Shown: positions 47,069 to 57,524 of the stretch, piece after piece
Position numbering within the stretch: position 1 is the first letter of the stretch
How the letters are laid out: each line of letters starts with the position of its first letter
NCBI GenBank assembly: GCA_907163375.1
Contig: CAJQUW010009290.1
Coordinates: 186,001 to 250,000, forward strand
DNA from: Prostheceraeus crozeri
Taxonomy: Eukaryota; Platyhelminthes; Polycladida; Euryleptidae
DNA length: 64,000 nucleotides
Direction of reading: 5' to 3'
Position numbers and translations under genes: made by a program
The notes under the pieces: model-generated
The model's input: the letters and a program-made list of their open reading frames with translations, nothing else
What the model was told of the DNA's origin: nothing
Databases searched by the model: none

Positions 47069-47406
47069 TCCTTCAGATTCCAAGAATTCAGATCATTGCG
47101 CAAAAGTTTTCTCGATAATGTTGTGCCCTCCGATCATTATTAAAAAGCTAGCAGGGGCACGAAAAACCGTTCACTAACTTCTCTGTAGAACTTGACATCG
47201 ACTGTGTCTCTTTGCGGTGTGATCCGGTTGATAACAGTCACTGAAACTTTGCACAATTAGGCGTGTTTTATGTTGAACTGGCTGCTCATTGTTCGATTGC
47301 TATGGTATTATGTCAGCAGATTGTGCTATTTCATTTACGTTACAAGATTCGATGCTTCCTTTCTAGTCAAACAGAAGAAGAGACGACTTGTCTAATTCTG
47401 TGATGA
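47069..47406 (-). repeat. Dispersed repeat copy B
   Basis: Reverse-complement relative of 24850-25151, with an extra ~36 bp segment between AACAT and TTATCAACCG. It lies 130 bp downstream of an UNC93A exon (in the intron), while copy A lies beyond the gene's 3' end. Confidence 0.8.
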
Positions 47407-47535
47407 TTCCTTTGCAGCCCTTCCTTGTTGACCTGAGAAAATGAATCGTCACAATTTTATCGTTATCGCTATCGTGCTACTGTGACGGTACTTAGAAATA
47501 ATTAATAAAAGCAAGTCAAACAACCTTCATCTTAC

Positions 47536-47713
47536 CAGGAATGATTGTGTACCAGGACATCCAAAAATTGCAAACCATGTAGACAGTATAACCAATCATA
47601 GCAAGAACGATTGTCCACTTGCATCCAAGATTTCGAACCATTACGGAAGGCAGGAACATGCAAGAGAGCACCATGCTGCCATAGATGACTGCCAAGCTCG
47701 CGGTACCCAAGCC
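47536..47713 (-). CDS. UNC93A: UNC93A-like, first exon seen in window
   Basis: Begins GLGTASLAVIYGSMVLSCMF and continues LPSVMVRNLGCKWTIVLAMI, GYTVYMVCNFWMSWYTIIP. It corresponds to helices 2 and 3 and matches GLG..LS.LYG...LS.MFLP of UNC93A. Acceptor gctcatag, donor tcctg|gtaaga. It opens in phase 0. The preceding exon should encode about 40 residues with helix 1 and was not found on the minus strand up to 64000. Confidence 0.92.
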
Positions 47714-47908
47714 CTATGAGCAACAGGTAGGATAATTATGAGGATGAAAGCACTACTTTAAAAGCAGTTCATTTCACGGAAACGGTTGCTTCATTCTGAG
47801 TAACAAAGTAATTTTCAACAGAGATTTTCATGTTAAAGAAACAATTCACTTCGACGTTAAACTGTTCCCAACAGTGTTGAAACCGTCCGGGTCCAACACT
47901 GTAGCATA

Positions 47909-48168
47909 CACTGTAAACTCTAGGGCACGAAATTTAGGCATCAATTCTAACCAATACAAGGCACGAATAGGCACGAAGTTCATAGTGCCGAGTTCGTGCC
48001 CATTGATTTTCCTTCGATTTCATTGGATAAACAAATATTCGGTTTGGCGCCTATTAGTGCCCAATGGCGCCTACTGGTGCTTCGAGGCACTAGAAAGGCA
48101 CTAACTAGGCTCTACCTGGCACGAGATTTCGGCTTCGTGCCTAAATTAGTGCCCTACAGTTTACAGTG
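47909..48168. mobile_element. CACTG-ended fold-back element B (word GGCAC/GTGCC)
   Basis: CACTGTAAACTCTAGGGC and GCCCTACAGTTTACAGTG are inverted ends, and ATA flanks both (47906-47908, 48169-48171), a 3-bp duplication. Inside 260 bp the word GGCAC or its complement GTGCC appears about 11 times, mostly as GGCACGAA or GGCACTA, in both orientations; chance would give less than one. No coding frame. Confidence 0.75.
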
Positions 48169-49300
48169 ATAGCACACATATATGATGCATCAAGTGTATA
48201 AATGGTAGGTCTACCAGTACTCCGGACAGTTAACTATTACAGTGGAATATTATACGATGCAATTATTCGGTGAGCAGCAATACTTGAAGTGATTTATTTA
48301 CTTGTAGATCTACTTTATAATTTATGACAATGTTTACTGCATTTCCAAAGTCAGTCAAACAGAAACAAATTGAGAAAAATAATCGAAATGATGACCCAAA
48401 CGGGTATTGATGTCATAATAACATTGATACAACATCTATTATATATCTATCATCGGATATATCTATTCCGCCTCCATATAAACATTTAAGCGGTCAACAA
48501 ATTATAAGTTCCAATATAATGAAATTTTTAATATAGAGTGTCGAAATTGATATTTCGACCATCTTAGCCTGAAAAATAAGAGACTTATAAGAAATTCTCT
48601 TATTTTTTTAGGCTACGTTTTTTGAGTATAAGTGATTTCGATTTCTTTCCGTAAGGCTTAGAAATAAGTTATCTGTGCTTTAAACAGTTATCTATGCATT
48701 TTGAATTTTGTATAACTTAGCAAATGCGATGATTTAGAAAATGCAATTCTGATATGCCCACTTCAGATGGCAAAAATATCAATTTGGTAGTTTTATTGAT
48801 GTAAGAAATTTGCAGTCGCAAAACTTTCATAAAAGTACTGTAAGTTAACGCTCATATTGTCTATAGAAAAGTATTCCTTTGCAAATTTACTGTGCTAGAT
48901 TACACATAATATGAAGAGACTTTGCTTCAAATCATATTCAAATATGTCAGCTAATGATGAAAAACAGCACATTTACATGTTTAATAAGTATATAATTTTC
49001 TCGAAGAATTGTTTGGAAATCATACCATTAAATCGAAATTACTACATTAATTCCAAAGAACAATTCGACGCGCGGTTGCAGCGAAATAAGATTAAGATAA
49101 AAAATAATTTTTAGTAATTTCAATAGATCGTGTGAATACTTTGCATATTACAAAGTCAGGATTAAATGCTTGCAACAAAATAAAAGAAGATGACAGAAAC
49201 AAAATCAGACCAAGAGAATAGCAACAAACTGAGAGACGAGTGAAACAAATGAAAAAAAAAGCTTGGTACGAGAAAGATAATTGAGAAAGTCTGTTATTCA
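48169..49300. other. Upstream of the UNC93A-like exons; hairpin at 48565-48615
   Basis: TAGCCTGAAAAATAAGAG pairs with CTCTTATTTTTTTAGGCTA across a 14-base loop. Nothing else recognised. The missing UNC93A first exon was looked for here without success. Confidence 0.5.
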
Positions 49301-50169
49301 TTTAATCAACCCCAAATTCGATATTGAAGAAAGAGTTGGAAAGAGAAATAAAGAAAAGTGGATTCAAAATCAAATTTATAGAAACAGCAAAATATACCAT
49401 AAAATCAAAACTACAAAGATCAAGTGCATTCGAGGAGATGATGCACAAACGAATGCCTAGTTTGCAAAAGTAGTGGCAAAAGATGATGCACAGGGCGTAA
49501 CCTACGAAATCGAATGTGAAGGATGCAAAGTGGTCTATATCGGAGAAACAGCAAGAAATGCAAAAATCAGAGGAAAAGAACATATAAAGCAACTGATAGA
49601 AAAGAAGGATTCATCAAGTTTGTGGAGACATTGCAGAGAGCATCATGGCAACATAGAACAAGACATTTCAATGAATAACAAGTACACATCATAATAACGC
49701 AATGGAACGCCAAATAACGGAATCAGTCAACATCAAAAACAGTAGGCCTATACAACAGAAAAGGATCGTCATCACAACAAAACAGAGTGGAGCCAACCAA
49801 ACATGCCAGAAGTAAACTATACAGAGGAGATACAGAATGAACTATTGTGAACTATGGGACTATTGAATAATGAACTATGTCAATAATGAACTGTGATATA
49901 TGTGCTAGACATCGATAATAACATTGATAGCTAGCAATTTTGTAAGGAGTTCAGATGATTTAGCATTTGATTTCCAAAATTTTTTGCTTTGGATTTCTTT
50001 CTGTTTCAATTGATAAGGCCAGACCGACGAAATTGATTTTGATACAATTTATTAATTAATTTTTGTGCGTAGAAAGACTAAAAGTCTGAAAAACAATATT
50101 ATTTCATTAATTTCAAAACATAAAGAAAAATAATTATTTAAGCAAAATAATCATTTCGCCAGTCTGGCC
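49301..50169 (+). mobile_element. Penelope-like element remnant 3
   Basis: The frame at 49473-49694 reads GVTYEIECEGCKVVYIGETA, RNAKIRGKEHIKQL and SLWRHCREHHG, a GIY-YIG endonuclease with Y-E-I-E-C-x-x-C-x-x-x-Y-I-G-E-T intact. It lacks an upstream reverse transcriptase. Inverted repeats follow at 50016-50040 and 50144-50169 (GGCCAGACcGrCGAAAT in both), each resembling a hammerhead core (TGAT..GGCCAGACyGrC-GAAA). Confidence 0.6.
49473..49694 (+). pseudogene. GIY-YIG endonuclease domain, second type
   Basis: Seventy-three codons holding the whole core of the GIY-YIG fold: Y-E-I-E-C-E-G-C, V-V-Y-I-G-E-T, R-x-x-K-I-R-G-x-E-H and a conserved W-R-H-C...H. It differs from the domain at 43.5 kb, so it comes from another Penelope-like family. 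Preceding sequence from about 49310 also reads as lysine-rich protein with stops. Confidence 0.65.
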
Positions 50170-51736
50170 GCATCGGCTGTATCATTTAAATGACACTTCA
50201 GCTAAGATTCAAACAGCACTGGGATGTTTGCACAAGCATCTACAGTATTGCAGCAAAATATCATTGATATTAGATAACATTTTGCCAATAAACTACGTAT
50301 TTTTGTACTTAGTTTTGATATGAGCATTCGTAGAGACACATGAAATATATGAAAAATTTGATTAGTTTACTCAGTCTGAGGGGAAAGCAGTTTTTCTTGT
50401 TGCATATTTGCAACAATGACAAAATCATTCGGATAATGATTAAACGCAGAATTCTGATGCTCTCCGATTAATCTTCTGACATTCATTAATGCAAAAAATA
50501 ATTTTTTGAACCAATGAATCGCTATGTGCCAAGTACAGGGATTCCCGTGCGTGACGTAGGAATGTTGATTGACGTATATGAATGATAGCTGTCTCACGAG
50601 ACACGCCAAGAGCCAATCATAAACGAGAATCAGCAGATCATGTTGGATGAGAATATTCAACTTGACGAACTTCCCATCCAACAAGCGCCAACTATGTTGA
50701 CCAACATGTTGGACCGTGTGAAACCGCTTTTACAATAGAATTTATGTAGTAGTGTGATGGAATTGAAGAATGAAGATTGAAGAACTAAAGCAGTCAACGG
50801 TCACAGTATACTGTAAAGATATCATAGCTTTTGTGCTGTTGTTCCTGAAAAATATCTTTGTGTACAAGTGTAGTGTCTGAAAAGCGCGCATTCATTTAAA
50901 CGCTCGCTACCGTGTGCATTTAGTGCTATAAATGGAAGATAGTTTGAAATTGCATTAAAACTATTGGGAATCAATACTTCTCGGTGTTTAAGATTATCTT
51001 GGGAACCAGGATTGGAACAGCTCTGATCTCCAACTTAACAATGATGGTATCTGAACGTATTTCATCTTCTATTTATTAGCTAATAATGATAATTTTTACA
51101 TCATACCACTCCATTTCATTAACAAATTGTAAGACACTTCATTGCAGCAGATTATGATAGCAAACAGGATAATAGTTTAATTGGGTCTTTTACAAAATAT
51201 AATAAATTCGTATAAACTATCGGATCTCGTAAATTTTCGAATTTTGAGTTATTAGCACTCCGATAATTCTTGATAAGTAAAGCATCTGTGAAACTAGCTT
51301 CGTAGATTAACTCGACCAGGAGAGTGGATTTCCAAATTATCGCATCTCTACTGATGTGCATAATGGGTATTACGTCAAATTATCGGATCTCAGAAGAAGT
51401 GAGTCCTTAGCTGTACTTCTATCGACATTCAGCTAACGGTTCGTCGATAAATGAGTTTCCAAGCGAAACATTTAATAACAGAATATCTTTCAGAACATTC
51501 AAAGTCTATTTTAGAAAGACTGTACTAGTCAAAGTAAGTATATCAGGGAAGCATGCAATCAAAGCATGATTTGTGGGGACATCAATGATATTACTTTTTC
51601 GCCAGCTGTTATAAGCAGTTTTATTTGATATCGCAATTGACAACAGAACAGTATTGAAATATTAAATGGAAAGGACTGAATAGCTATGTCAAAACTATGA
51701 ATCAGCGCAGAATTTCATAGTCATCCGTAGACATTT
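50170..51736. other. No gene recognised
   Basis: A 105-codon minus-strand frame (50367-50684) has no recognised domain; its start overlaps CCAACATGTTGG-type palindromic words (50640-50720), suggesting an inverted-repeat element rather than a gene. Confidence 0.4.
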
Positions 51737-51849
51737 AGTAATAGATAATGCATAGATTTGAGGTCATTACTGCTATAATTACCGAGAGCCGAAGGCTCGA
51801 GGTTATTATGACAAATAATGACCGAAGAAATCTATGCATTATCTGTTAT
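51737..51849. repeat. Long hairpin with C(TTCG)G tip, 54-bp arms
   Basis: AGATAATGCATAGATTT and GGTCATTA on the left pair with the right arm, and the tip is GAGAGCCGAAGGCTCGAG, i.e. on the minus strand a GAGCC-TTCG-GCTC stem-loop. The loop is only 3-4 bases. Compare 57525-57643. Confidence 0.75.
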
Positions 51850-52680
51850 AATGCATATTTCATTGAAGTCTGCACCAGGTTAATAATTTCCACCCAGGAA
51901 AATAATTACCTGCTTCGTGGAACTTATTAACCTGTGGACATAGAAAGCCCTGCAAAATCATGCATTATGAAAACAAGATACAGATAAAGATCCATTTCTA
52001 TGGCTAGAGTGCTAGATTTGATTTGGCATAGAAATTAAATCGATTATTAAGGTACATACATGCATAGAAATTAACAATACCATAGAAAGTGATATTATCT
52101 ATTTCTATGCATACATGTATACGACTGAAACCACTCATTTTTCTATACAATTGATGGGGGCATATGATTATATTCCTATATGAACGTGTTTGCCAGCTTT
52201 TGTCCACTGAACAGATGATAATCTTTGTATCGAATCTAGAACTACTTCATTTTCTTGTTGATAACCAGTTATTCGTACAATCATTGATCAGTTTTCTATT
52301 TCCATTCATGAATGAATGTTGGAAATATGATCGACCCTGTACCTTCATTATATACTACTTATGTCCTAATTTTTTTCATCTGACTATGAAAGCATACCGT
52401 ATGAATGTCATATGAAATTTGAAGATTTTTTATTGACATCGTAACATCTTATTTTCTTCTTACATCAGAGTGTCGCCCAATAATTTTTTCTATGATCAAT
52501 AGCAGTATTTAATAATCCGCGTTGAGATAACAACTTATTATTTAAACACTTTGGTAAGAGTGGTTCGAGCATCTGCCATGGATCTCCAAGGAAATGATGA
52601 AGCTGTGAAGAATTTGAATTTTGATCTTCAATCAGTAAAACAATAACCACTGTAAGATAAGTCGATCTTTTGCGAGCGAA
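51850..52680. other. No gene recognised; CATAGAAAT-rich patch
   Basis: At 51990-52145 the words CATAGAAATTAA, CATAGAAAG and TTTCTATG recur in both orientations, again a word-dense patch. Nothing else is recognised. Confidence 0.4.
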
Positions 52681-52960
52681 AATTGAATGCTTACAACTTT
52701 ACGGTTGTGCAGTCCATCACTAGTGTTGTATCTTGTCACATTTAGCACGAAGATATTGCGAAGAGGGGTACAATTGAAATTTGTACTTTCTGTTTGACGA
52801 ATTGAAGAAAATCAATTCCTCGCTCAATGAAAAAGTACAAATTGTTATGTTTTCAGACTCTTCCGGTGGTCCAAATAGAAATTCAGTCATGGCATCAATG
52901 ACGAGCTACGTTGTTCAAGAATGACCTATATTGAATCATCTTGTGAAGGCAAAAAATCGA
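52681..52960 (+). pseudogene. Transposase-like remnant (SDxxGGxNRN motif)
   Basis: The plus strand reads YNFTVVQSITSVVSCHI, then HEDIAKRGTIEICTFCLTN, then KVQIVMFSDSSGGPNRN, with two stops between. The order YN..V......E..A.RG..EI.S, then SD.cGGqNrN, is that of a widespread family of uncharacterised transposase-like proteins in animals. The family name is uncertain to me. Downstream pieces are not clear. Confidence 0.4.
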
Positions 52961-53528
52961 CGAAGTCATTATCTATGACTATTTATTGTAAATCCCCGAG
53001 CGCTTTCGCGGCCTCTTTTCAAGGAGTGTACGGCCGTAGTGTTAACATAGCGATACAACAGACAGTAAATAAAGCTCTCCTTAGAATATGCAATGGTGTG
53101 GACAATAGAAATGAAGTCATAGTGTACAAATACCAGAAGGACAGTCCTATAAGAAATAGCAAAACAGTCTTCACAGCGAATAGTAAGACAGAAAGCAAAT
53201 TATTTACAAGGAAAAAGTAATAAAGGAAAATAGTAAAGCGAGAAAAGTACAAATAAAATCACCAAGGTAGTCTCAAAGAATACTTCAGTTCCTTCTGGAC
53301 ACACAGAGGAGGACGGAAATACGAAATGAACATAGACTTCAAAATAGGCAAGGTGACTGGATACCTGGGGACACTCAAAATGGAAAAATAAGAGGAAAAC
53401 ACTCTGCCACTGAAACGATCGCAGTCCATCACATGACGGTAGATGGCGCTCGAAGGTTCTTCTTTGGAACGTGGACCTCGACGATTGCCAAGCTCCAGCC
53501 ATTTCGGGAAATGTTATCATCATAGATA

Positions 53529-53987
53529 ATGACTTCGTCGATTATTTGCCTCCACAAGATGATTGGGGCTTCATCATGCGTTACATTGAATCAATTGAAC
53601 CCTTCTTCTATGCCTCTGGTCATTCTCAACAAGATAGTGATAATGTCCAGTGTTATACAACGTAATATACCGGATGAGTTGTTTACGTTGAATGGATTTG
53701 CATATTGCATCCGAAATTCACGTTATGGTGACAAGAAGTATGATATTTGTATTCATCCAACTGATGCAATCAAGGAGTTCAAACCTCTACGGGAAACAAC
53801 CATTACAAGCCTTTCCGAGGCTTCGAAAGGCTCTATCCAAATCTGGAAGAATAATGATAGCAAGGCGTTTAAGTACTCCAGAAGTGGGCCTATTGAAGCC
53901 GACTTCTTCGACAATCTAGTGTCATCAAATGATAAGATAGATTGGCCGAACCTGAATGCGCTTTTGAGATGCATGATCTGTGAATAA
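53529..53987 (+). CDS. Uncharacterised open frame, 152 codons
   Basis: It reads DELFTLNGFAYCIRNSRYGD and KKYDICIHPTDAIKEFKPLR, then SIQIWKNNDSKAFKYSRSGP, protein-like in composition. It could be the C-terminal part of the transposase-like remnant 570 bp upstream, or a separate element gene. No family recognised; the true start is unclear because a second frame overlaps. Confidence 0.35.
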   Translation: MTSSIICLHKMIGASSCVTLNQLNPSSMPLVILNKIVIMSSVIQRNIPDELFTLNGFAYCIRNSRYGDKKYDICIHPTDAIKEFKPLRETTITSLSEASKGSIQIWKNNDSKAFKYSRSGPIEADFFDNLVSSNDKIDWPNLNALLRCMICE

Positions 53988-54044
53988 TGCACCTTCCTGG
54001 ATATTGATGGCTATCTCCTAGTGTTTCAATTTCCAATTTACTAT

Positions 54045-54592
54045 TTTGGTAGGTATATTCAAGAAATAGAAATACAAAGAAGAATCAACGCGGGATGGGC
54101 AGCATTTACGAAACATAGGGATGTATTCAAGAGTCACATGCCAATGTGGTTGAAAAGAAAGGTTTACAATAGTTGCGTTTTGCCAGCTATCACCTATGGA
54201 TCAGAAATATGGACACTCCTCATTCATGGAGAACAAGCTTAAAGTAGCACAAAGAAAGATGGAACGCAGTATGATCGGAATCAGCAAGTGGGACAAGAAG
54301 ACCAATGAATGGATAAGAGCGCAGACAAGAACCAAGGACGTGATGGAAAAAGCAAAAGAAACGAAATGGAGAAGGGCGGGACATGTCGCAAGAATGCAAG
54401 ACAATAGATGGTCTATCAGATTGACAGACTGGACCCCACGTTATGGAAAAAGAAGCAGAGGCAAGCCAGCCAGTAACGAGGTTTTGTGGACAGCCAACAT
54501 GGAAGACACAAGCTCAAGATCGAAAAGAATGGAAGAAGCATACTGAGACCTTTGTCCAACAGTGGAACAGGACAGGCTGATGATGATGGTGC
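54045..54592 (+). pseudogene. RTE-type LINE, 3' end only
   Basis: Two plus-strand frames give EIQRRINAGWAAFTKHRDVF, LKRKVYNSCVLPAITYGSEI, WTL and then KLKVAQRKMERSMIGIS, RTKDVMEKAKETKWRRAGHV, ARMQDNRWSIRLTDWTPR. This is the region after the reverse transcriptase in RTE/BovB-type LINEs. A GCTGATGATGATGG tail at about 54577-54590 is the usual RTE 3' end. One frameshift near 54215. The copy is 5'-truncated to about 550 bp. Confidence 0.85.
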
Positions 54593-54834
54593 TGTCCAGA
54601 TATGAATACAAGAATACAATCACTTTGTGATTCACCAGAGATATATCTAAGAATGATCCAGAATATATATGTATAAGAAAATACCAGCGGCTAGGCTACT
54701 TATCCTATGTCATATTTACATGTATGTAAAGCATGTATGAGACTTACATGAAGTTTGCGATGTTAAATAAAATAAGAAGTCAATACGTTCTCATGCGTAA
54801 ACACTACTATATGATAAGTAAATCGTCTGCAGTG
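54593..54834. other. No gene recognised
   Basis: Short AT-rich spacer. Confidence 0.4.
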
Positions 54835-55109
54835 CACTGTAAATTGTAGAGTACGAAAGCTGGCTGATTTTCAAAGCGAAACCGATGTACAAAATGAGAA
54901 TAACAAAATGTACGAAAACACTATTGTTCGTGTTCATTGACTACGAAAGCGATTAGCTTTCCTATTGGGTGATTCAGGTAATCCAATAAGAATGCCAATC
55001 GCTTTCATAGTGCATGAGCAACAGCAATAGTGCTTTCGTGCACTTTGTTATTCACCTTTTGTACATTATTGGTTTCGTAAGTAGCTTTGGTATCGTGCAG
55101 TTCACAATG
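54835..55109. mobile_element. CACTG-ended fold-back element C (word CGAAAG/GTACAAAA)
   Basis: CACTGTAAATTGTAGAGTAC (left) matches, with changes, the right end read backwards (CATTGTGAACTGCACGATAC). Inside, TACGAAAGC, GCGAAACCGATGTACAAAA and GCACTATTG are mirrored, and CTTTCG/CGAAAG recurs. The arms extend almost to the centre, so the whole ~275 bp folds back. Confidence 0.6.
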
Positions 55110-55707
55110 AGGAACTACAATAAATTTACTTATCATTTTGGTAACTAAAATGTATGTATTATACCGTTGCATTTACCTACGTGTCCCAATGACACACATC
55201 TTCTACATGTAGTTAAGGGCTTGATTCGTGCTTGATAAAGGAATGTAAGTTTGATTGAACAACACCGCATGATTCTTCAGACCAAACCTAGGTCAGCTGT
55301 GAAAATAGAACAAGAAATATTGAGAAGAAATATTTGTTGCTAAACTATCACAAACATCATATAATTTCCAGTTCGTCAAAATATCGTGTCACAATGTAAT
55401 TATAGAATTTCAATTCGATTTTGATTACGATAGATAGATATCAATAGTTAATGTAACAAGTGACATTCTTCCAGAATTTCAAGTCTCTATGCGATGTAGC
55501 AGCTTCGGAAAGCTTTAGCAAAGATCAGTACTTTCTAAAATAGTCGATTTCTCGAAACATCAAAAATCGAGATACGATAGTTTGACAAAACGATAGCGTT
55601 TGCTGTTTTGATTTCAGCTCCCCTTCGAAGGACAGATCAACCGTGGTTTTGCCACACAGCTGCTATCAAATGATAATTTTCACTGCTATGGACATGCTAC
55701 AATAAGC
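55110..55707. other. No gene recognised
   Basis: AT-rich; TCGAAACATCAAAAATCGAG-type short repeats at about 55550 only. Confidence 0.4.
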
Positions 55708-57157
55708 AAAGGTTGGGCGCGGATATTCGAATCCGCCGGAACGAATCCGATTGAATCGCACGAATCTTAGATTCTAGAAGTGAATCAAAATAATTATATA
55801 TCTCTACTCGTTAGGCTTAGACTTTTACCTCCTTAATGACCGACATGATGAAGAGGACTCCAATGATGGAGCCATGTCTACAGGAGCCATGTCCTCCTCT
55901 AGACACAAATTCAGTGGAGTGGTGGGGAAAGAGCGCTAAGCAATACCCTAACATCGCGCTAGTATGTACAAAAGTTTTTGCAGCTCAGTTGAGCAGTTGT
56001 CCAAGCGAACGGGCAGTCAAGCTTTCAATGAGAAGCGCATGGCTTTGACCCATACCAATGCCTCAGAAATTTTGTTTTTGAAAGCCAATAAGGACTTTTA
56101 TCTAACTTTAAACATATCTTTAAAAATATCTGAACTAGCAATTTGTTAGAACGATCGCAATTTTTTGAATTTGCAATATTTGATCATATCTCTCTATTAG
56201 ATTTTCCTGTGAGTCACAACTAGTTTTTTTCATTTGTACATTCAGTGATTGAGCGGTCATCAACTAGATGGGTTTATCATCTTCATGACATGCAACCATG
56301 CAAAATGTAATTTTCATAAATTATTTTGTTAAAATAAATATGCTGTAGTCACTGTATCGGCATACATGTAGCTTAATTAAATTTTTCCATTTTGAATATT
56401 TAAATTATCCTACAGATTGCAAGTTTATAGATATTATTGCCTGTTATAGTATCGGAGCCCACTCAATGTCAAAGTACTTGTGTACAAAGTACATGAAAAA
56501 TTAAGTTTCGATCAGCGATTGACGATCTTGAATAGTTATTCGCCTCAGATCAGCTTGATTCGACTGATCAGCTTTCGTTCGATTTGACCAATAATACCTA
56601 AACTATTATCAAAATTAATAGACATTAAAAAAACTTTTACGCCGTCTGCTTTTACTGTCGCTTTTACCTGAACCTCACCCTTACGAAACGCGAAGGCGTG
56701 AAACGCTGGCCTGTACATATTATTTCAATACGACTGATCTTGACCCTAAACTTGTTTTTGCCAAGAAGACGACTTGTTTTTCTCGATAGCGGAAACCACT
56801 ATGAATATACATTTAATACTAATTTATGTTTTTGAGGTGGCCTATGCAGATTATATAGAATTTCATAATAGATCCATAGAAAATGAAGTCAGCGGCTAAG
56901 TTTTCAATGCGCATAGATCACACAAACATAGATATAGAAGGCAATCTTAACATTATAGAAAAACCTGTTTTTGCGCTGTTATATGAAAAAGTAATGTGTC
57001 AGTGACTAATAAGTATCATTATCACATAAAGCCGCAAAGTGATAGGCCCTATTCACTATATTCTGTACTATTATGGGATTCGAGCGAATTTACCGATTAG
57101 ACGAATCCAACGCGCGAATAGACGAATCCTTGAATTTCGGATTCGCGCCCAACCCTG
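55708..57157 (+). mobile_element. hAT element 2, 1.45 kb, internally deleted
   Basis: Ends AAAGGTTGGGCGCGGAT and, read from the right, CAGGGTTGGGCGCGAAT are inverted, continuing into GAATCCG/CGGATTC words. Flanking CAATAAGC and CAATAGGC form an 8-bp duplication with one change. It retains only the C-terminal dimerisation region of a hAT transposase (55836-56149). Confidence 0.75.
55836..56149 (+). pseudogene. hAT transposase C-terminal dimerisation region
   Basis: One frame reads DTNSVEWWGKSAKQYPNIAL, VCTKVFAAQLSSCPSERAVK; the other continues GSQAFNEKRMALTHTNASEI, LFLKANKDFYL. Together this is the hAT C-terminal block (WW..N...YP.LA......PSSERAFS..G.....KR..L.....E.L.FLK.N). One frameshift separates them near the SER motif. 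Confidence 0.8.
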
Positions 57158-57524
57158 CAATAGGCAAAAGTTTTTCTAAGCAGTGAGATATGAGGAGACA
57201 CATGATGTAAAGATTGCATGAAAATTTCTGTGCACTTTGTCTTCTTTATATTTCGCAGTGCTATAATCTCTATGATTATTGCTTCCATAATATAGTTTAT
57301 GCTTTCCAAAGTGTGCATAAATTTCAAAGAGTGCAATAAACAGTCCTTCATTGAAATACATTAGCACATAGAAAGTTGTTGATGAGATAAATCTGCATGT
57401 ACAATGGACAGAGAGGCAGGCTATCTGATTTCAAAACTGCTTTGGTTTGATTTTCAAATCATGTTAAGGATCATGATCATAGATTCTAGTAGTTCTGTGA
57501 TATATAAAGTTACTTACAGAACTC

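Larger units (their letters stand above)
25676..47713 (-). other. UNC93A: UNC93A-like gene, seven exons (gene span)
   Basis: Seven minus-strand exons (47536-47713, 42760-42915, 40061-40209, 33617-33844, 27591-27726, 27382-27519, 25676-25971) have consensus splice sites and compatible phases, totalling 1281 bases, 427 codons with the stop. The product matches UNC-93 homolog A throughout: SWYTIIPG.FLIG, APLWSAKCTYLTE, YSGLEQG, SEFTK.YVSCTLG, GLWGLGDSIWQTQ and AAFANYRLWESMGF. UNC93A is an MFS-fold 12-helix membrane protein, thought to regulate potassium channels or transport at the plasma membrane. About 40 N-terminal residues (first helix) were not found and may lie beyond the window or in an overlooked exon. 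Introns reach 6.2 kb and are packed with transposons. Confidence 0.9.

Noticed and set aside
50367-50684. 105-codon minus-strand frame as a gene
   Set aside because: No domain recognised, and one end is made of palindromic CCAACATGTTGG words; more likely repeat sequence.
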